NCBI GenBank assembly: GCA_029865265.1
Contig: JAOUHG010000010.1
Span: 1-64,000, forward strand
DNA from: Candidatus Krumholzibacteriia bacterium
Lineage (GTDB): Bacteria; Krumholzibacteriota; Krumholzibacteriia; WVZY01; JAKEHA01
DNA: 64,000 nucleotides
Direction: 5' to 3'
A model generated the notes under the pieces. That model saw only the letters and a program-made list of their open reading frames with translations, was not told the origin of the DNA and made no database searches. A program made the position numbers and the translations under genes. Below are positions 8,667-17,400 of the stretch, in pieces. The first letter of the stretch is position 1. Each line of letters begins with the position of its first letter.

Positions 8667-9233
8667 ATGAAACACACCCGTTGGTTCCCTGGCCTGTTCC
8701 TGGCCGCCGCACTGCAGGTGAGCATGGTGCCCATGGCTTCATCCCGATCCGACTCGACCGTTACCCGTCCCGTCGCCACCGTGCCCCACGTGGACCTCGC
8801 GCGCTACACCGGCCTGTGGTACGAGGTGGCGAAGATCCCCAACCGATTCCAGAAGCAGTGCGCGCGCGGCACCACCGCGGAGTACGCGCTGCGCGACGAT
8901 GGGGAGATCAGCGTGATCAACCGGTGCATCAAGGAAGACGGAAGCACCGACGAAGCCGAAGGGGTCGCGAAGATCGTGGACGCGGCCAGCAACGCAAGAC
9001 TCAAGGTGAGCTTCGTGAGCTTTCTCGGCTGGCGGCCGTTCTGGGGGGACTACTGGGTGATCGGCCTGGACGCGGACTACCGGTGGGCCATCATCGGCAC
9101 CCCCGATCGCAAGTACGGCTGGGTGCTGGCGCGCACCCCGTCCCTCGACATGAACACCATGGACGCGATCTTTGCCATCATCGAGCGCAACGGCTATCCG
9201 CGTTCGGTGTTCGTGATGAGTCCGCAGGACTAG
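8667..9233 (+). CDS. blc: bacterial lipocalin (Blc-like)
   Basis: 188 residues with a signal peptide (residues 1-25, no lipobox Cys). The lipocalin signature YTGLWYEVAKIPNRFQ lies near residue 46, with the conserved INRC, the FWGDYWVIGLD block and a C-terminal RNGYP motif. Blc proteins bind lysophospholipids or other lipophilic ligands at the envelope. Here the protein appears periplasmic and not lipid-anchored. Longer in-frame starts are ignored because they lack a signal sequence. Confidence 0.88.
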   Translation: MKHTRWFPGLFLAAALQVSMVPMASSRSDSTVTRPVATVPHVDLARYTGLWYEVAKIPNRFQKQCARGTTAEYALRDDGEISVINRCIKEDGSTDEAEGVAKIVDAASNARLKVSFVSFLGWRPFWGDYWVIGLDADYRWAIIGTPDRKYGWVLARTPSLDMNTMDAIFAIIERNGYPRSVFVMSPQD

Positions 9234-9251
9234 CCCCGCACCAAAGCGCCG

Positions 9252-11399
9252 TCAGATCCGGCCGATGGGCAGCCGCCGCACGCGCTTTCCGGTGGCGCTG
9301 AAGATGGCGTTGGTCACCGCCGGGCCCAGCGGGGGCACCGGCACCTCGCCCATGCCACCCGGCGCGGCGCGACTCTCGATGATGTGCGCCTCCACCTGCG
9401 GCATCTCGCCGATCTCCAGCATCGGAAAATCGGAGAAGTTCTCCTGCTGAACGCGGCCGTTGGCCACGGTGATCCTCTGCTTGAGCACCGCACTCAGGGC
9501 GAAGGCGATGGATCCCTCGCACTGCGCCTCGACCAGGTCGGGGTTGATCACCTGACCGCAGTCCACCACGCAGACCACGCGCCGCACGCGCGGCCATCCG
9601 TTCTCCACGGAGACCTCCGCCACCTCGGCCACGTAGGACCCGTAGCCGAAGAAGAACGCCACGCCACGGCCGACACCGGAGGGCAGCGGCTTTCCCCAGG
9701 CGGCCTTCTCGGCCGCCGTCTCGAGCACGCGGATCAGGCGCGCGTTGTCGTAGGTGTCGTCCGCGGCAGCGCGGCCGGACGCGCGCAGCATGTCCAGGCG
9801 CATCTCCAGCGGATCGCGTCCCGCGGCGACAGCGAGTTCGTCCACGAAGGACTGCACGACGAACGGGTTGTACGAGTTCACGGTGGAACGCCACGCCCCG
9901 CGCGGCAGCACGAAGGGAACGTGCGTGTACTCGACGTGGTAGTTGGGCACCGAATACGCGGGAAAATCGTTGGGATCGAAGCGTCCGGTGTAGGTATTGA
10001 GAATATGCCAGTGCCACGCCGCCGGCACTCCGTTGGCGTCCACCGAGCCGCGCAGCGTGTGCAGGCTCGCCGGGCGATAGCGATCGTGCTGGATGTCGTC
10101 CTCGCGCGTCCACACCACCTGCACCGGGCCCTCCACCTGGCGCGCGATCCCCGCCGCCTCGAGTTCCACATCCGGGTACAAGCGCCGCCCAAATCCGCCG
10201 CCCAGCAACGTCACGTTCACGGTCACCTGATTCGCGCGCAGGCCGAGGTAGCGCGCGACCGAGTCCTGCACGTCCTGCGGGTCCTGTGTGGGTGTCCAGA
10301 TTTCGCACGCGTTCTTGTCCACACGGATGGTGCAGTTCATCGGTTCCATGGTGGCGTGGGCGAGGAATGGAATCTCGTAGGTCGCCTCCACCACGCGCGA
10401 CGCGCCCGCGAGGACGCCGGCCGTGTCGCCGTCGTCGTGCAACACGTCGCCCTTGTCCGCGGCCAGCTTGTTGAAGCGCGCCGCCAGTTCTTCGGTGGAC
10501 GCGCCGGCGTCGGGGCCCTCGTCCCACTCCACCGACAACGCGCGCACCCCCTGCAACGCCGACCACGTGTCGGCGGCGATCACGGCGACACCCGGTGCAA
10601 TATAGAACTCGCCGCCCATCCCACCATATTCGACCACCTTGTACACGCCCGGCACCTTCATGGCCGCGGTCGCATCGTACCTGCGCACCTTCCCGCCGTA
10701 CACCGGGCAGCGCGCGACAGCCGCATACCGCATGTCCGGCACCCGCGTGTCGAAGCCGAAGCGGGCGCGACCGTGGATGTAGTCCTGCGCATCGCTGCGA
10801 CGGACTCGCGTTCCGATGAGGCGAAATTCGTCGGGGCTCTTGAGCGGCACGCGCTCGGGATCGGGAACCGGCAGCGTGGACGCCGCCTCGACCAGTTGAC
10901 CGTAGGCCGCCTTCTGCCCGTTGCGGCCATACACCTCGCCGAGCTGGGCCGTACACGTGCTTCGGTCCACACCCCACTGGTTCGCCGCGGCGGTGATGAG
11001 CATCTCGCGCGCCACGGCGCCCGCGCGGCGCAGCCGATCGTAACAGCGGCGGATACTCAGGCTGCCGCCGGTCGCCTGGGGCCCGTAGCGCTCGTCGCTT
11101 GCGCCCGGCGCCTGCTGGATGCGCACGCTCTCCCACGGGACACCGAGTTCGTCGGCGACGATCATGGGCAGTCCGGTGCGAACCCCCTGCCCCATCTCGG
11201 AGCGCGTCACCCACACGGTGGTGGTCCCGTCGGAGGAAATCTGCAGAAGTATGTCGGGCGAAAATCCAGCGCGCGTCGACGGGTCGAACGAGTACGGGGC
11301 CTCCTGGTCGAGCAGCTTGACCCCCAGCACCAGGCCCGCGCCCACCAGGCCGGTGATGATGAGGAAGTCCCTGCGATTGAGCCGTTGAATGGGGATCAT
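9252..11399 (-). CDS. iorB: molybdopterin-binding large subunit, xanthine dehydrogenase family (isoquinoline 1-oxidoreductase beta type)
   Basis: 715 residues. A Tat signal [11 protein letters not shown] lies at the N-terminus, so the complex is exported folded with its cofactor. Motifs of the Mo-binding subunit are present: [24 protein letters not shown] and a C-terminal [18 protein letters not shown] carrying the conserved active-site glutamate. It partners the 2Fe-2S subunit, whose stop overlaps this start (ATGA). Substrates of the family are N-heterocycles or aldehydes; the actual one is not deducible. A separate cytochrome subunit is not seen nearby. Confidence 0.88.
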   Translation of the reverse strand: MIPIQRLNRRDFLIITGLVGAGLVLGVKLLDQEAPYSFDPSTRAGFSPDILLQISSDGTTTVWVTRSEMGQGVRTGLPMIVADELGVPWESVRIQQAPGASDERYGPQATGGSLSIRRCYDRLRRAGAVAREMLITAAANQWGVDRSTCTAQLGEVYGRNGQKAAYGQLVEAASTLPVPDPERVPLKSPDEFRLIGTRVRRSDAQDYIHGRARFGFDTRVPDMRYAAVARCPVYGGKVRRYDATAAMKVPGVYKVVEYGGMGGEFYIAPGVAVIAADTWSALQGVRALSVEWDEGPDAGASTEELAARFNKLAADKGDVLHDDGDTAGVLAGASRVVEATYEIPFLAHATMEPMNCTIRVDKNACEIWTPTQDPQDVQDSVARYLGLRANQVTVNVTLLGGGFGRRLYPDVELEAAGIARQVEGPVQVVWTREDDIQHDRYRPASLHTLRGSVDANGVPAAWHWHILNTYTGRFDPNDFPAYSVPNYHVEYTHVPFVLPRGAWRSTVNSYNPFVVQSFVDELAVAAGRDPLEMRLDMLRASGRAAADDTYDNARLIRVLETAAEKAAWGKPLPSGVGRGVAFFFGYGSYVAEVAEVSVENGWPRVRRVVCVVDCGQVINPDLVEAQCEGSIAFALSAVLKQRITVANGRVQQENFSDFPMLEIGEMPQVEAHIIESRAAPGGMGEVPVPPLGPAVTNAIFSATGKRVRRLPIGRI

Positions 11400-11860
11400 T
11401 TTGCACCTTCTTCGGCGGCGCGCCGGATGGCGCGGCGAATGCGGAGGTAGGTTCCGCACCGGCAGAGGTTGTCGCGCATGGCGGCGTCGATCTCTTCGTC
11501 GGTGGGATTGGGCTTCTGGCGCAGCAGCGCGGCGGCGTTCATGATCTGCCCCGGCTGGCAGTAGCCGCACTGCGATACACATTCCGTCTCCCACGCAGTC
11601 TGCAGCGGATCCGGACCGGCGGCGCCCAGCCCCTCGATGGTGGTCACTTCGCGCTCCCCCACGTCACCCACCGGGGTGGTGCAGCTTCGCACCGCCTTTC
11701 CCCCGACGAGCACCGTGCAACTGCCGCACAGCCCCACACCGCAGCCGAACTTGGCGCCGGTGAGTTCGAGGCGGTCACGCAACACCCACAGCAGCGGCAT
11801 GTCGGCCGCCGCCTCGACGTTCTGATTCTTTCCGTTAACGAGGATGGTATAGACAGGCAT
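11396..11860 (-). CDS. iorA: 2Fe-2S small subunit of molybdenum hydroxylase
   Basis: 154 residues. The plant-type [2Fe-2S] ligands are in [16 protein letters not shown] with the fourth Cys in VRSCTTPV. The second cluster uses CGYCQPG and CRCGTY. Two domains of the xanthine-oxidase small-subunit type are complete. It passes electrons from the molybdopterin subunit encoded immediately downstream with a 4-base overlap. It has no signal peptide of its own, so it would be carried out with the Tat-bearing partner. Confidence 0.92.
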   Translation of the reverse strand: MPVYTILVNGKNQNVEAAADMPLLWVLRDRLELTGAKFGCGVGLCGSCTVLVGGKAVRSCTTPVGDVGEREVTTIEGLGAAGPDPLQTAWETECVSQCGYCQPGQIMNAAALLRQKPNPTDEEIDAAMRDNLCRCGTYLRIRRAIRRAAEEGAK

Positions 11861-11891
11861 GGTGAAGACTCCCTGCGGCCAGAGACCGCAA

Positions 11892-12623
11892 CTATCCGCC
11901 GGCGCTCACACCCATATACATCTGTACGAAGAGCACGGTATCCATGTAGGCGTGGGCCAGAATCAGCGTCCACAGGTTCCGCTTCGAAACAATATACGCG
12001 ATTGCGAGGGCAAGTCCCATCAGCGTGGTCTGGACGATACCCACGATGCCCCAGTCGAAGTGGGCGAGCCCGAAAACCACCGCGCTGATCACCAGCGCGA
12101 TGCGCAGCGCGGCCTTGCCCCCGCCACCCATCTCCGCGAGCCGTGTGATGAGAAATCCGCGGTACAGCACCTCTTCTCCAAACGATGAAACAAACCACAC
12201 CGCCGGCAGCGCCAGCAGCAACAGGGGGAGATTGCCGCGCAGGTAGTTGTAGCCACTCATGTCGGCGTTCTGCTGCCCCGTGGCCACGTTGGCCATCAGC
12301 ATTGATCCGGCAATGAAGGCGGCGAGCGCGGCGATGAGGACGACGACCGACCACAGAACGGTTCGCACCATTCCGCGCCAGCCGGGGAACCGGAAACTCA
12401 GGCCGAAGTGCGCCCAGCTTTGCCCGCGAACGCGGAGCCCGGCCCGGATGGTGAGCAGCATGATCACGTTGGCCACCCACACCACCGCCTGCCGCAGCAC
12501 CGGGTTCTCGCCCACGATACCCCACCCGATCGCGACCACCACCACGGCGACACCGAACACCAGGACGATTTCCGCGGCCTGCGCCGCGCGGTTGGACGCC
12601 AGTGCGGCTGCGAGGTTGCTCAT
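11892..12623 (-). CDS. CPBP-family intramembrane metalloprotease (CAAX protease-like)
   Basis: 243 residues with about seven hydrophobic segments. The family motifs are [11 protein letters not shown] (motif 1, EExxxR), GLAHFDWG (motif 2) and LAHAYMD (motif 3). GGGGAGG precedes the chosen ATG; a longer in-frame version lacks hydrophobic character at its start and is rejected. Bacterial members act in membrane proteolysis or immunity-like roles, and the substrate is unknown. Confidence 0.87.
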   Translation of the reverse strand: MSNLAAALASNRAAQAAEIVLVFGVAVVVVAIGWGIVGENPVLRQAVVWVANVIMLLTIRAGLRVRGQSWAHFGLSFRFPGWRGMVRTVLWSVVVLIAALAAFIAGSMLMANVATGQQNADMSGYNYLRGNLPLLLLALPAVWFVSSFGEEVLYRGFLITRLAEMGGGGKAALRIALVISAVVFGLAHFDWGIVGIVQTTLMGLALAIAYIVSKRNLWTLILAHAYMDTVLFVQMYMGVSAGG

Positions 12624-12634
12624 TGAACCCTCCC

Positions 12635-12856
12635 CTACGTGGTGTACTTGCGGCGGCCACCGGCACGCGCCGCCATCGTGAAGCCCCACGCCGAGAGCGC
12701 GCCGGGAACGATCAGGCCGGGGATCGAGAGCCAGTGCGGAATCACCCATGTCCCGATGAGGACCTCCCAGCCGGTCAGCAGCCGGCCCACGTGAAACACG
12801 GCAACGACGAAGAAGATGACGGCGCTGATCTGAAAGTACGCTTTTTGACTCATCAT
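12635..12856 (-). CDS. small membrane protein, hypothetical
   Basis: 73 residues with two hydrophobic segments (about residues 9-27 and 42-63) and a basic C-terminus GGRRKYTT. No family recognised. It sits between the CoA-binding protein and the CPBP protease with gaps of about 12 bases, so it is probably in one operon with them. Confidence 0.65.
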   Translation of the reverse strand: MMSQKAYFQISAVIFFVVAVFHVGRLLTGWEVLIGTWVIPHWLSIPGLIVPGALSAWGFTMAARAGGRRKYTT

Positions 12857-12868
12857 TGTTCCTCCCGG

Positions 12869-13342
12869 CTACTTCGGAACCCGCCCGCTGCGCTGCAACC
12901 ACCAGCGCATGCACCTGTGTGCCACGTTCACCGGCTCACAGAACATGAGCGGACAGCCACCCACGATACTCTGCACTCCCAGACGCTGGCACTCGCGCAC
13001 CGCCTCGCTGGAGACACTCCCCGCACCGAACGAGCGGTGAAACCACACCCGCGCCACCCCGCGGTCCTTGCACTGGCGGACGATTGCGGCGGAGATGTCG
13101 GGGTGGGTGGCAATCACTACGCCGTCGAGCGGGCCGGGGATGGAGGCGACGTCCGGGTAACAAATGACGTCCTCGACGGTCTGCGCGTTGGGGTTCACCG
13201 GAAACACCTCGTAGCCGCCATCGCGCAACTTCTTGAAGATGGCGTTGGCGGCGGCGTCTCCCTTGCGGGAGACACCGGCCACCGCGATGCGGCGGCCCTG
13301 CAGAAACCGTGCGACCGAATCGGGTGTCCTCACTGGAATCAC
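12869..13342 (-). CDS. CoA-binding domain protein (YccU-like)
   Basis: 157 residues. The Rossmann-type CoA-binding fold is shown by RRIAVAGVSRKGDAAANAI, then EVFPVNPNAQTVED and the C-terminal VGGCPLMFCEP. This matches the stand-alone CoA-binding protein family of roughly this length. The function is unknown beyond nucleotide/CoA binding. Confidence 0.85.
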   Translation of the reverse strand: MIPVRTPDSVARFLQGRRIAVAGVSRKGDAAANAIFKKLRDGGYEVFPVNPNAQTVEDVICYPDVASIPGPLDGVVIATHPDISAAIVRQCKDRGVARVWFHRSFGAGSVSSEAVRECQRLGVQSIVGGCPLMFCEPVNVAHRCMRWWLQRSGRVPK

Positions 13343-13366
13343 CTCTTCCGCAGCCGATGAACGATG

Positions 13367-13546
13367 CTATTTCGCGCGGTGCTTGCGCACTTCCATGGCG
13401 TAACCCAACCAGTAGAGGGCCGCGACCAGCGTCCAGATGGAGGCCAGAATGGTACCTCCGACGCGCTCCTCCGCTCCCCACCACCAGCCCGCCGCCGCAA
13501 TGGTAAACACAACTGCGAGGAACAGTCTGCTGATTTTGAACGGCAT
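13367..13546 (-). CDS. small two-helix membrane protein, hypothetical
   Basis: 59 residues starting MPFKISRLFLAVV, with hydrophobic segments at about 6-22 and 31-50. The same frame runs on upstream for about 2 kb without a stop through the opposite-strand propeller gene; that extension is an artefact of high GC. No family recognised. Confidence 0.6.
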   Translation of the reverse strand: MPFKISRLFLAVVFTIAAAGWWWGAEERVGGTILASIWTLVAALYWLGYAMEVRKHRAK

Positions 13547-13601
13547 GAAAACGCTCCCTCCGTTCACCGCGCACGCGACCGTCGCGCACCCAGATGTCAC
13601 A

Positions 13602-13610
13602 TGGTATGAT
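13602..13610 (+). promoter_or_regulatory. extended -10 promoter element
   Basis: TGGTATGAT is an extended -10 (TGnTATAAT-like) about 77 bases upstream of the propeller gene. The same TGGTA-type element recurs upstream of three other genes in the window. No convincing -35 box is seen. Confidence 0.4.
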
Positions 13611-13687
13611 AGATTATCGAATATCCGCAACCGGGCGGCACCGAAACCCGCACCCGCCTGAATCGCCTCATTCCTCTGGGGGTTGTC

Positions 13688-15772
13688 ATGTCCCGAACGC
13701 TCACCACCCGGTCCCTGTGGACCGTAGCCCTTCTCGCCTTCCTTGCGCCCGCCGTCCTGCAGGCCCAGGTCATCGACTTCGAGACCCTGCCCGGCGGCGC
13801 GCCCACGGTGGATCAGCAGACCATCTCCACCGAGTACAACTCGCTCGGGGTGACCTTCTCGCTGCTCGACGTGGTCAGCGGGCTCCCCATCGGGTCGCCG
13901 CGCATCGCCAAGGCCGGCCTGCCCCAGACCGCCTTCGAGGGCTGTTATGCGGCCGATACTCCGTACGCGTATCTCGGCCTGGGCCAGAGCTTTCTCACCG
14001 ACGGCACGGGCCTTGGCATCCAGGGTGACCTGCGCATCGAGTACGCCACGCCGGTGGCGCAGGCGTCCGGGCTGATTCTCGATATCGACTGCCGCGCCAA
14101 TGGTGGACCACCGTGCGAGCAGTGGACCATCACCGCGTACGACGCGGTGGGATCCGTGCTGGATGTGGCCGTGCTGGACGCGCCCCAGGGCGCCATCAAT
14201 CCTCAGTGCGCTTCTCCGCAGGCGGGCCCGGGCGACTCCAATGCGTTCGGCTGGACCGTCACCGCGGGCGGGCCGCTGATCAAGTCCATCATTCTGCGGC
14301 ATACCGGGGCAGCCACCAACGTGGGGCTCGCCTTCGACAACTTCACCGTGGCAGGCCCTCCGGGGCCGCTGGACGTGATCGCGACCGCGTCGGTGGACAC
14401 CGTCTGCATGGGTGAGTCGATCACGCTCTCCGCGTTCCCAGGCGGCGGGATGCCGCCATATACGTTTCAATGGCAGCAGGAGCTGGTGCCCTCGTGGTTC
14501 AACCTCGGCACCGGCAGCACACAGCTGGTGCAGGTGCTGCAGACCACGCGTTTCCGCGTGATCGTGACCGATGCCAACGCGAGCCAGGTCACCAGCGCGC
14601 CGGTGACGGTGTCCGCCCAGGGCGGGGTGCTGTGTTCCGCCAGCCTCTTGCTGAGCAACAACGGCGGTGACAACCTCATCCGTTACAGCTTCTTGAGCCA
14701 GCAACCCGAGGTGTTCGTACCCGCGGGCAGCGGCGGATTGAACGGCCCCTCCAAGCTGGTGTGCGGCCCCGATGGCAACATCTACGTCAGCAGTCAGAAC
14801 AACGACCGCGTGCTGCAATATGACGGTGTGACCGGCGCGTTTATCAGCACCTTCGTGCCGGCCAGCAGCGGCGGACTCGACGGCCCGGTGGGAATCGACT
14901 TCGGCCCGGACGGCAACCTGTACGTGGTGTCGTTCGTGCTGAACGCGGTGCTGCGCTACAACGGAACCACAGGCGCGTTTATCGACACATTCGTTCCCAA
15001 CGGCAGCGGCCTCAACACTCCCACCGGCATGATCTTCGGTCCCGACGACAATCTCTATGTCAGCAGCCGCGACGGCCACAAGGTGCTGCGCTTCAACGGC
15101 ACCACCGGCGCCGCGCTGGGCGACTTCGTCACCGCCGCCAGTGGCGGACTCAACGCGCCGCGCGGCCTGGTGTTCGGCCCGGACGGCAACCTGTACGTCT
15201 GCGAGGAGATCAACGACAGCGTGCGCCGCTACAACGGAAGCACCGGTGCATTCATCGACGTGTTCATCGCCGGCGGCAGCGGAGGGCTGGATCGCGCCAA
15301 CGACATCGCCTTCGGGCCGGATGGCGTGTGCTACGTGGCCAGTTTCAACAACGACAAGCTGCTCGCCTACGACGGGGGCACCGGCGCCTTCCTCGGCGCG
15401 CTCCCCGACGGGATCCTCAACGGCCCGGCGTGGATCGCCATCGGGTGCCATCCGCGGGCAACGGGCGTGGGCGGCGGTGCCGCTGCTCCGCGGCCGCAAC
15501 TGTCGGTGGAACCCAACGTGCCCAACCCGTTCAACCCGTGGACCACGGTGGCCTTCACGCTGCCGGCGGCGGGCCCGGCGCGGGTGACGGTGGTGGACGT
15601 GACGGGACGGGTGATCGCAACCCTGCTGGATAGGAGCCTGGCGGCGGGACGGCACGAGGTGGAGTGGAAGGGTGACACCCGTGCGGGCACACCGGCGCCG
15701 TCGGGGGTCTACTTTGTGCGCGTGCAGAGCGGCGGTGTCTCGGCGGCGGGCAAGATGATCCTGCTGCGCTGA
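13688..15772 (+). CDS. secreted NHL-type beta-propeller protein with type IX-like sorting domain
   Basis: 694 residues. A signal peptide (residues 1-26) is followed by a lectin/CBM-like domain (about 27-225), an Ig/PKD-like domain (about 225-310) and five to six propeller repeats with FGPDGNLYV and LRYNGTTGAFI. The tail contains VPNPFNPWTT, VVDVTGRVIATL, SGVYFVRV and ends KMILLR, the sorting-tail pattern seen at 5004-6752. Its stop codon is directly adjacent to the stop of the convergent tusA gene with no spacer. Probably surface-exposed; binding partner unknown. Confidence 0.87.
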   Translation: MSRTLTTRSLWTVALLAFLAPAVLQAQVIDFETLPGGAPTVDQQTISTEYNSLGVTFSLLDVVSGLPIGSPRIAKAGLPQTAFEGCYAADTPYAYLGLGQSFLTDGTGLGIQGDLRIEYATPVAQASGLILDIDCRANGGPPCEQWTITAYDAVGSVLDVAVLDAPQGAINPQCASPQAGPGDSNAFGWTVTAGGPLIKSIILRHTGAATNVGLAFDNFTVAGPPGPLDVIATASVDTVCMGESITLSAFPGGGMPPYTFQWQQELVPSWFNLGTGSTQLVQVLQTTRFRVIVTDANASQVTSAPVTVSAQGGVLCSASLLLSNNGGDNLIRYSFLSQQPEVFVPAGSGGLNGPSKLVCGPDGNIYVSSQNNDRVLQYDGVTGAFISTFVPASSGGLDGPVGIDFGPDGNLYVVSFVLNAVLRYNGTTGAFIDTFVPNGSGLNTPTGMIFGPDDNLYVSSRDGHKVLRFNGTTGAALGDFVTAASGGLNAPRGLVFGPDGNLYVCEEINDSVRRYNGSTGAFIDVFIAGGSGGLDRANDIAFGPDGVCYVASFNNDKLLAYDGGTGAFLGALPDGILNGPAWIAIGCHPRATGVGGGAAAPRPQLSVEPNVPNPFNPWTTVAFTLPAAGPARVTVVDVTGRVIATLLDRSLAAGRHEVEWKGDTRAGTPAPSGVYFVRVQSGGVSAAGKMILLR

Positions 15773-16039
15773 TTACGGTGCGCGCTTCTTCACCGCGTAG
15801 TGGAAATCGCGGCCGTCGATGCGCACCAGCGAACACTCCTGACCCGCGCTGCGCGCCCACGCGGGCAGGTCGAACTCGATGGCCGGGTCGTCCGCGATCA
15901 CCAGCACCGTGCCGCCCGGCGGAAGCGCCTTGACCGCGTCCGAGGTGCGGATCACCGGCACCGGGCAGAACTCGCCGCGCGCGTCCACCACGACGGCGGC
16001 CACGCCGAGCGACGTGGACAACCTGCGGGGTGACGTCAT
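15773..16039 (-). CDS. tusA: TusA/SirA-family sulfur carrier
   Basis: 88 residues. DARGEFCPVPVIRTSDAV contains the conserved CPxP motif with the persulfide-carrying Cys near residue 25, and VIADDPAIEFDLPAWARSAG is the typical second block. The family relays sulfur for thiolation or cofactor assembly. Its ATG overlaps the stop of the upstream GNAT gene by 4 bases, so the two are translationally coupled. Confidence 0.9.
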   Translation of the reverse strand: MTSPRRLSTSLGVAAVVVDARGEFCPVPVIRTSDAVKALPPGGTVLVIADDPAIEFDLPAWARSAGQECSLVRIDGRDFHYAVKKRAP

Positions 16040-16599
16040 TGCTTCCCGCGCACCTTCCAGTCCTTGAGGAGCAGGCCGTAGAAGGCGGTGTCCGACACCT
16101 CACCCGCGACGATCCATCGTTCTCGCAACAGCCCTTCGCGCAGGAATCCGAGACGTTCCAGGCATTTCACCGACGCGATGTTGCGCGGATCGACATCCGC
16201 CTCCACGCGATTCATATTCAACTCCGCGAACGCATAATCGAGCAGCGCCGTCAGCGCCTCCTGCATGTAGCCGTTGCCCCACGAGTCCGAGGCCAGACTG
16301 TAGCCGACCTCCGCCCGGCGGCAATGCTCCATCATGTCGAACAAGGTGCACGTGCCAATCAGGGTTTCCGTGTCCTTGCGGACCACACCGAGGCTGATGT
16401 ACTCACCCGTTCGCATGGCGGTGAGTTCGCGCCCGATATGAGACGGGGCTTCGTCGGGGGACGTCCACGGCTCCGTGTTCCAGTAGCGCATGACCTTCAG
16501 ATCCGAGAAAATCCTGAAAAGGCGGTCCCCATCGGACCCCCGTAACGGCCGCAGCAACAGCCGCGCCGTCTCGAGGTTAAGTTGTTGGAAGGAATGCAT
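16036..16599 (-). CDS. GNAT acetyltransferase, RimJ/RimL type
   Basis: 187 residues. ETARLLLRPLRGSD at the N-terminus, VGYSLASDSWGNGYMQEAL (acetyl-CoA loop) and NIASVKCLERLGF are the hallmarks of the ribosomal-protein N-acetyltransferase-like subgroup. The substrate could be a protein N-terminus or a small molecule. It is coupled to tusA downstream. Confidence 0.88.
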   Translation of the reverse strand: MHSFQQLNLETARLLLRPLRGSDGDRLFRIFSDLKVMRYWNTEPWTSPDEAPSHIGRELTAMRTGEYISLGVVRKDTETLIGTCTLFDMMEHCRRAEVGYSLASDSWGNGYMQEALTALLDYAFAELNMNRVEADVDPRNIASVKCLERLGFLREGLLRERWIVAGEVSDTAFYGLLLKDWKVRGKQ

Positions 16600-16620
16600 G
16601 GGAAGGTGCGGGCGGGGTGT

Positions 16621-16959
16621 CTACTTACCCCCGCTGCGGTAGAAGCGAACCTCCGCCTTCTCCAGCGTGGCCAGCCCCGCGCCGATGGAGCCTTCGATCT
16701 CGCCCAGGAACGCGTCCAGTTTGTCGCGCGTGTCGACAATCTCCACCACGATGGGCAGGTCTTCCGAAAGGCGCAGGATCTTGGCGGTGTGGATGCGGCT
16801 GTTGGCGCCGAAGCCCATGATGCCGCGCAGGACGGTGGCGCCGGCGAGTTTGCGTTCACGCGCCTGCGAGACGATCCACTCGTACAGCGGCTTGCCACCG
16901 TGCTTGTCGCTCTCGCCGATGAAGATGCGCAGCAGACAGCCTTCCTGGGGAAGCGTCAT
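16621..16959 (-). CDS. DUF190 (PII-like) protein
   Basis: 112 residues. LLRIFIGESDKHGGKPLYEWIV, then GATVLRGIMGFGANSRIHT and LPIVVEIVDT define DUF190, a PII-like trimeric fold. It lies 3 bases downstream of the CrcB gene, a pairing often seen in genomes. A role in sensing or modulating fluoride export is inferred from that pairing only. Confidence 0.9.
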   Translation of the reverse strand: MTLPQEGCLLRIFIGESDKHGGKPLYEWIVSQARERKLAGATVLRGIMGFGANSRIHTAKILRLSEDLPIVVEIVDTRDKLDAFLGEIEGSIGAGLATLEKAEVRFYRSGGK

Positions 16960-16962
16960 GGG

Positions 16963-17343
16963 TTACCTCCAGATGGCGAACGCGCCTGCCCGACCCGCCC
17001 ACACCGCCACCAGGCACAGCACCACGTTCGTGGTCACGTTGAGGGACGCGATCAGCAGTTCGCCGTCGCGCAACAGGTTGAGGGTCTCGTTGCCGAAGGT
17101 CGAGAAGGTGGTGAAGCCGCCCAGCAGACCCACGAACACGAACAGCCGTGTCTCCGCCGAGAACATGCCGCGCGCGTCGGCCAGGTAGGAGAGTCCGCCG
17201 ATCAACAGGCAGCCCAGCACGTTGACCGCGAGCGTGCCGTAGGGGAAGGCGGCGCTGCCCGATGACTGCTGCGCCCACCCGCTCACCAGGTAACGCAGGA
17301 CCGCTCCCGCGAATCCGCCGCATCCGATCCAGAAGAGCTTCAT
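16963..17343 (-). CDS. crcB: CrcB/Fluc fluoride ion channel
   Basis: 126 residues with four membrane helices. GGFAGAVLRYLVSG, the conserved Asn in LAVNVLGCLLIGGL and GFTTFSTF are the Fluc signatures; the last carries the Phe-box and Thr residues lining the pore. Fluc proteins work as dual-topology dimers that leak F- out of the cytoplasm. Starting at MKLFWIGCGG gives the usual length. No fluoride riboswitch was recognised in the 57 bases before it. Confidence 0.93.
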   Translation of the reverse strand: MKLFWIGCGGFAGAVLRYLVSGWAQQSSGSAAFPYGTLAVNVLGCLLIGGLSYLADARGMFSAETRLFVFVGLLGGFTTFSTFGNETLNLLRDGELLIASLNVTTNVVLCLVAVWAGRAGAFAIWR

Positions 17344-17400
17344 GAGTATATGCCGGTGGGTACGGGTAACACGGGGCGTTCTCCTCCACATCTCAAGGGA

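Noticed and set aside
9384-11450. 688-codon plus-strand frame opposite the Mo-hydroxylase
   Set aside because: His/Arg-rich composition without motifs; the minus strand encodes clear molybdenum hydroxylase subunits.
13547-15655. Very long minus-strand frame opposite the propeller gene
   Set aside because: It is a GC-driven shadow. The + strand gene has a signal peptide, repeats and a sorting tail. Only the last 59 codons look real.
5004-15772. NPFNP tails as evidence for flagellar FlgD proteins
   Set aside because: The Ig-like tail resembles the FlgD C-terminal domain but follows signal peptides and propellers, so secretion sorting is the better reading. No flagellar genes are nearby.
17344-17400. 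Fluoride riboswitch before crcB
   Set aside because: The 57 bases after the hipA stop do not show the conserved pseudoknot elements and are short; no match could be drawn by eye.
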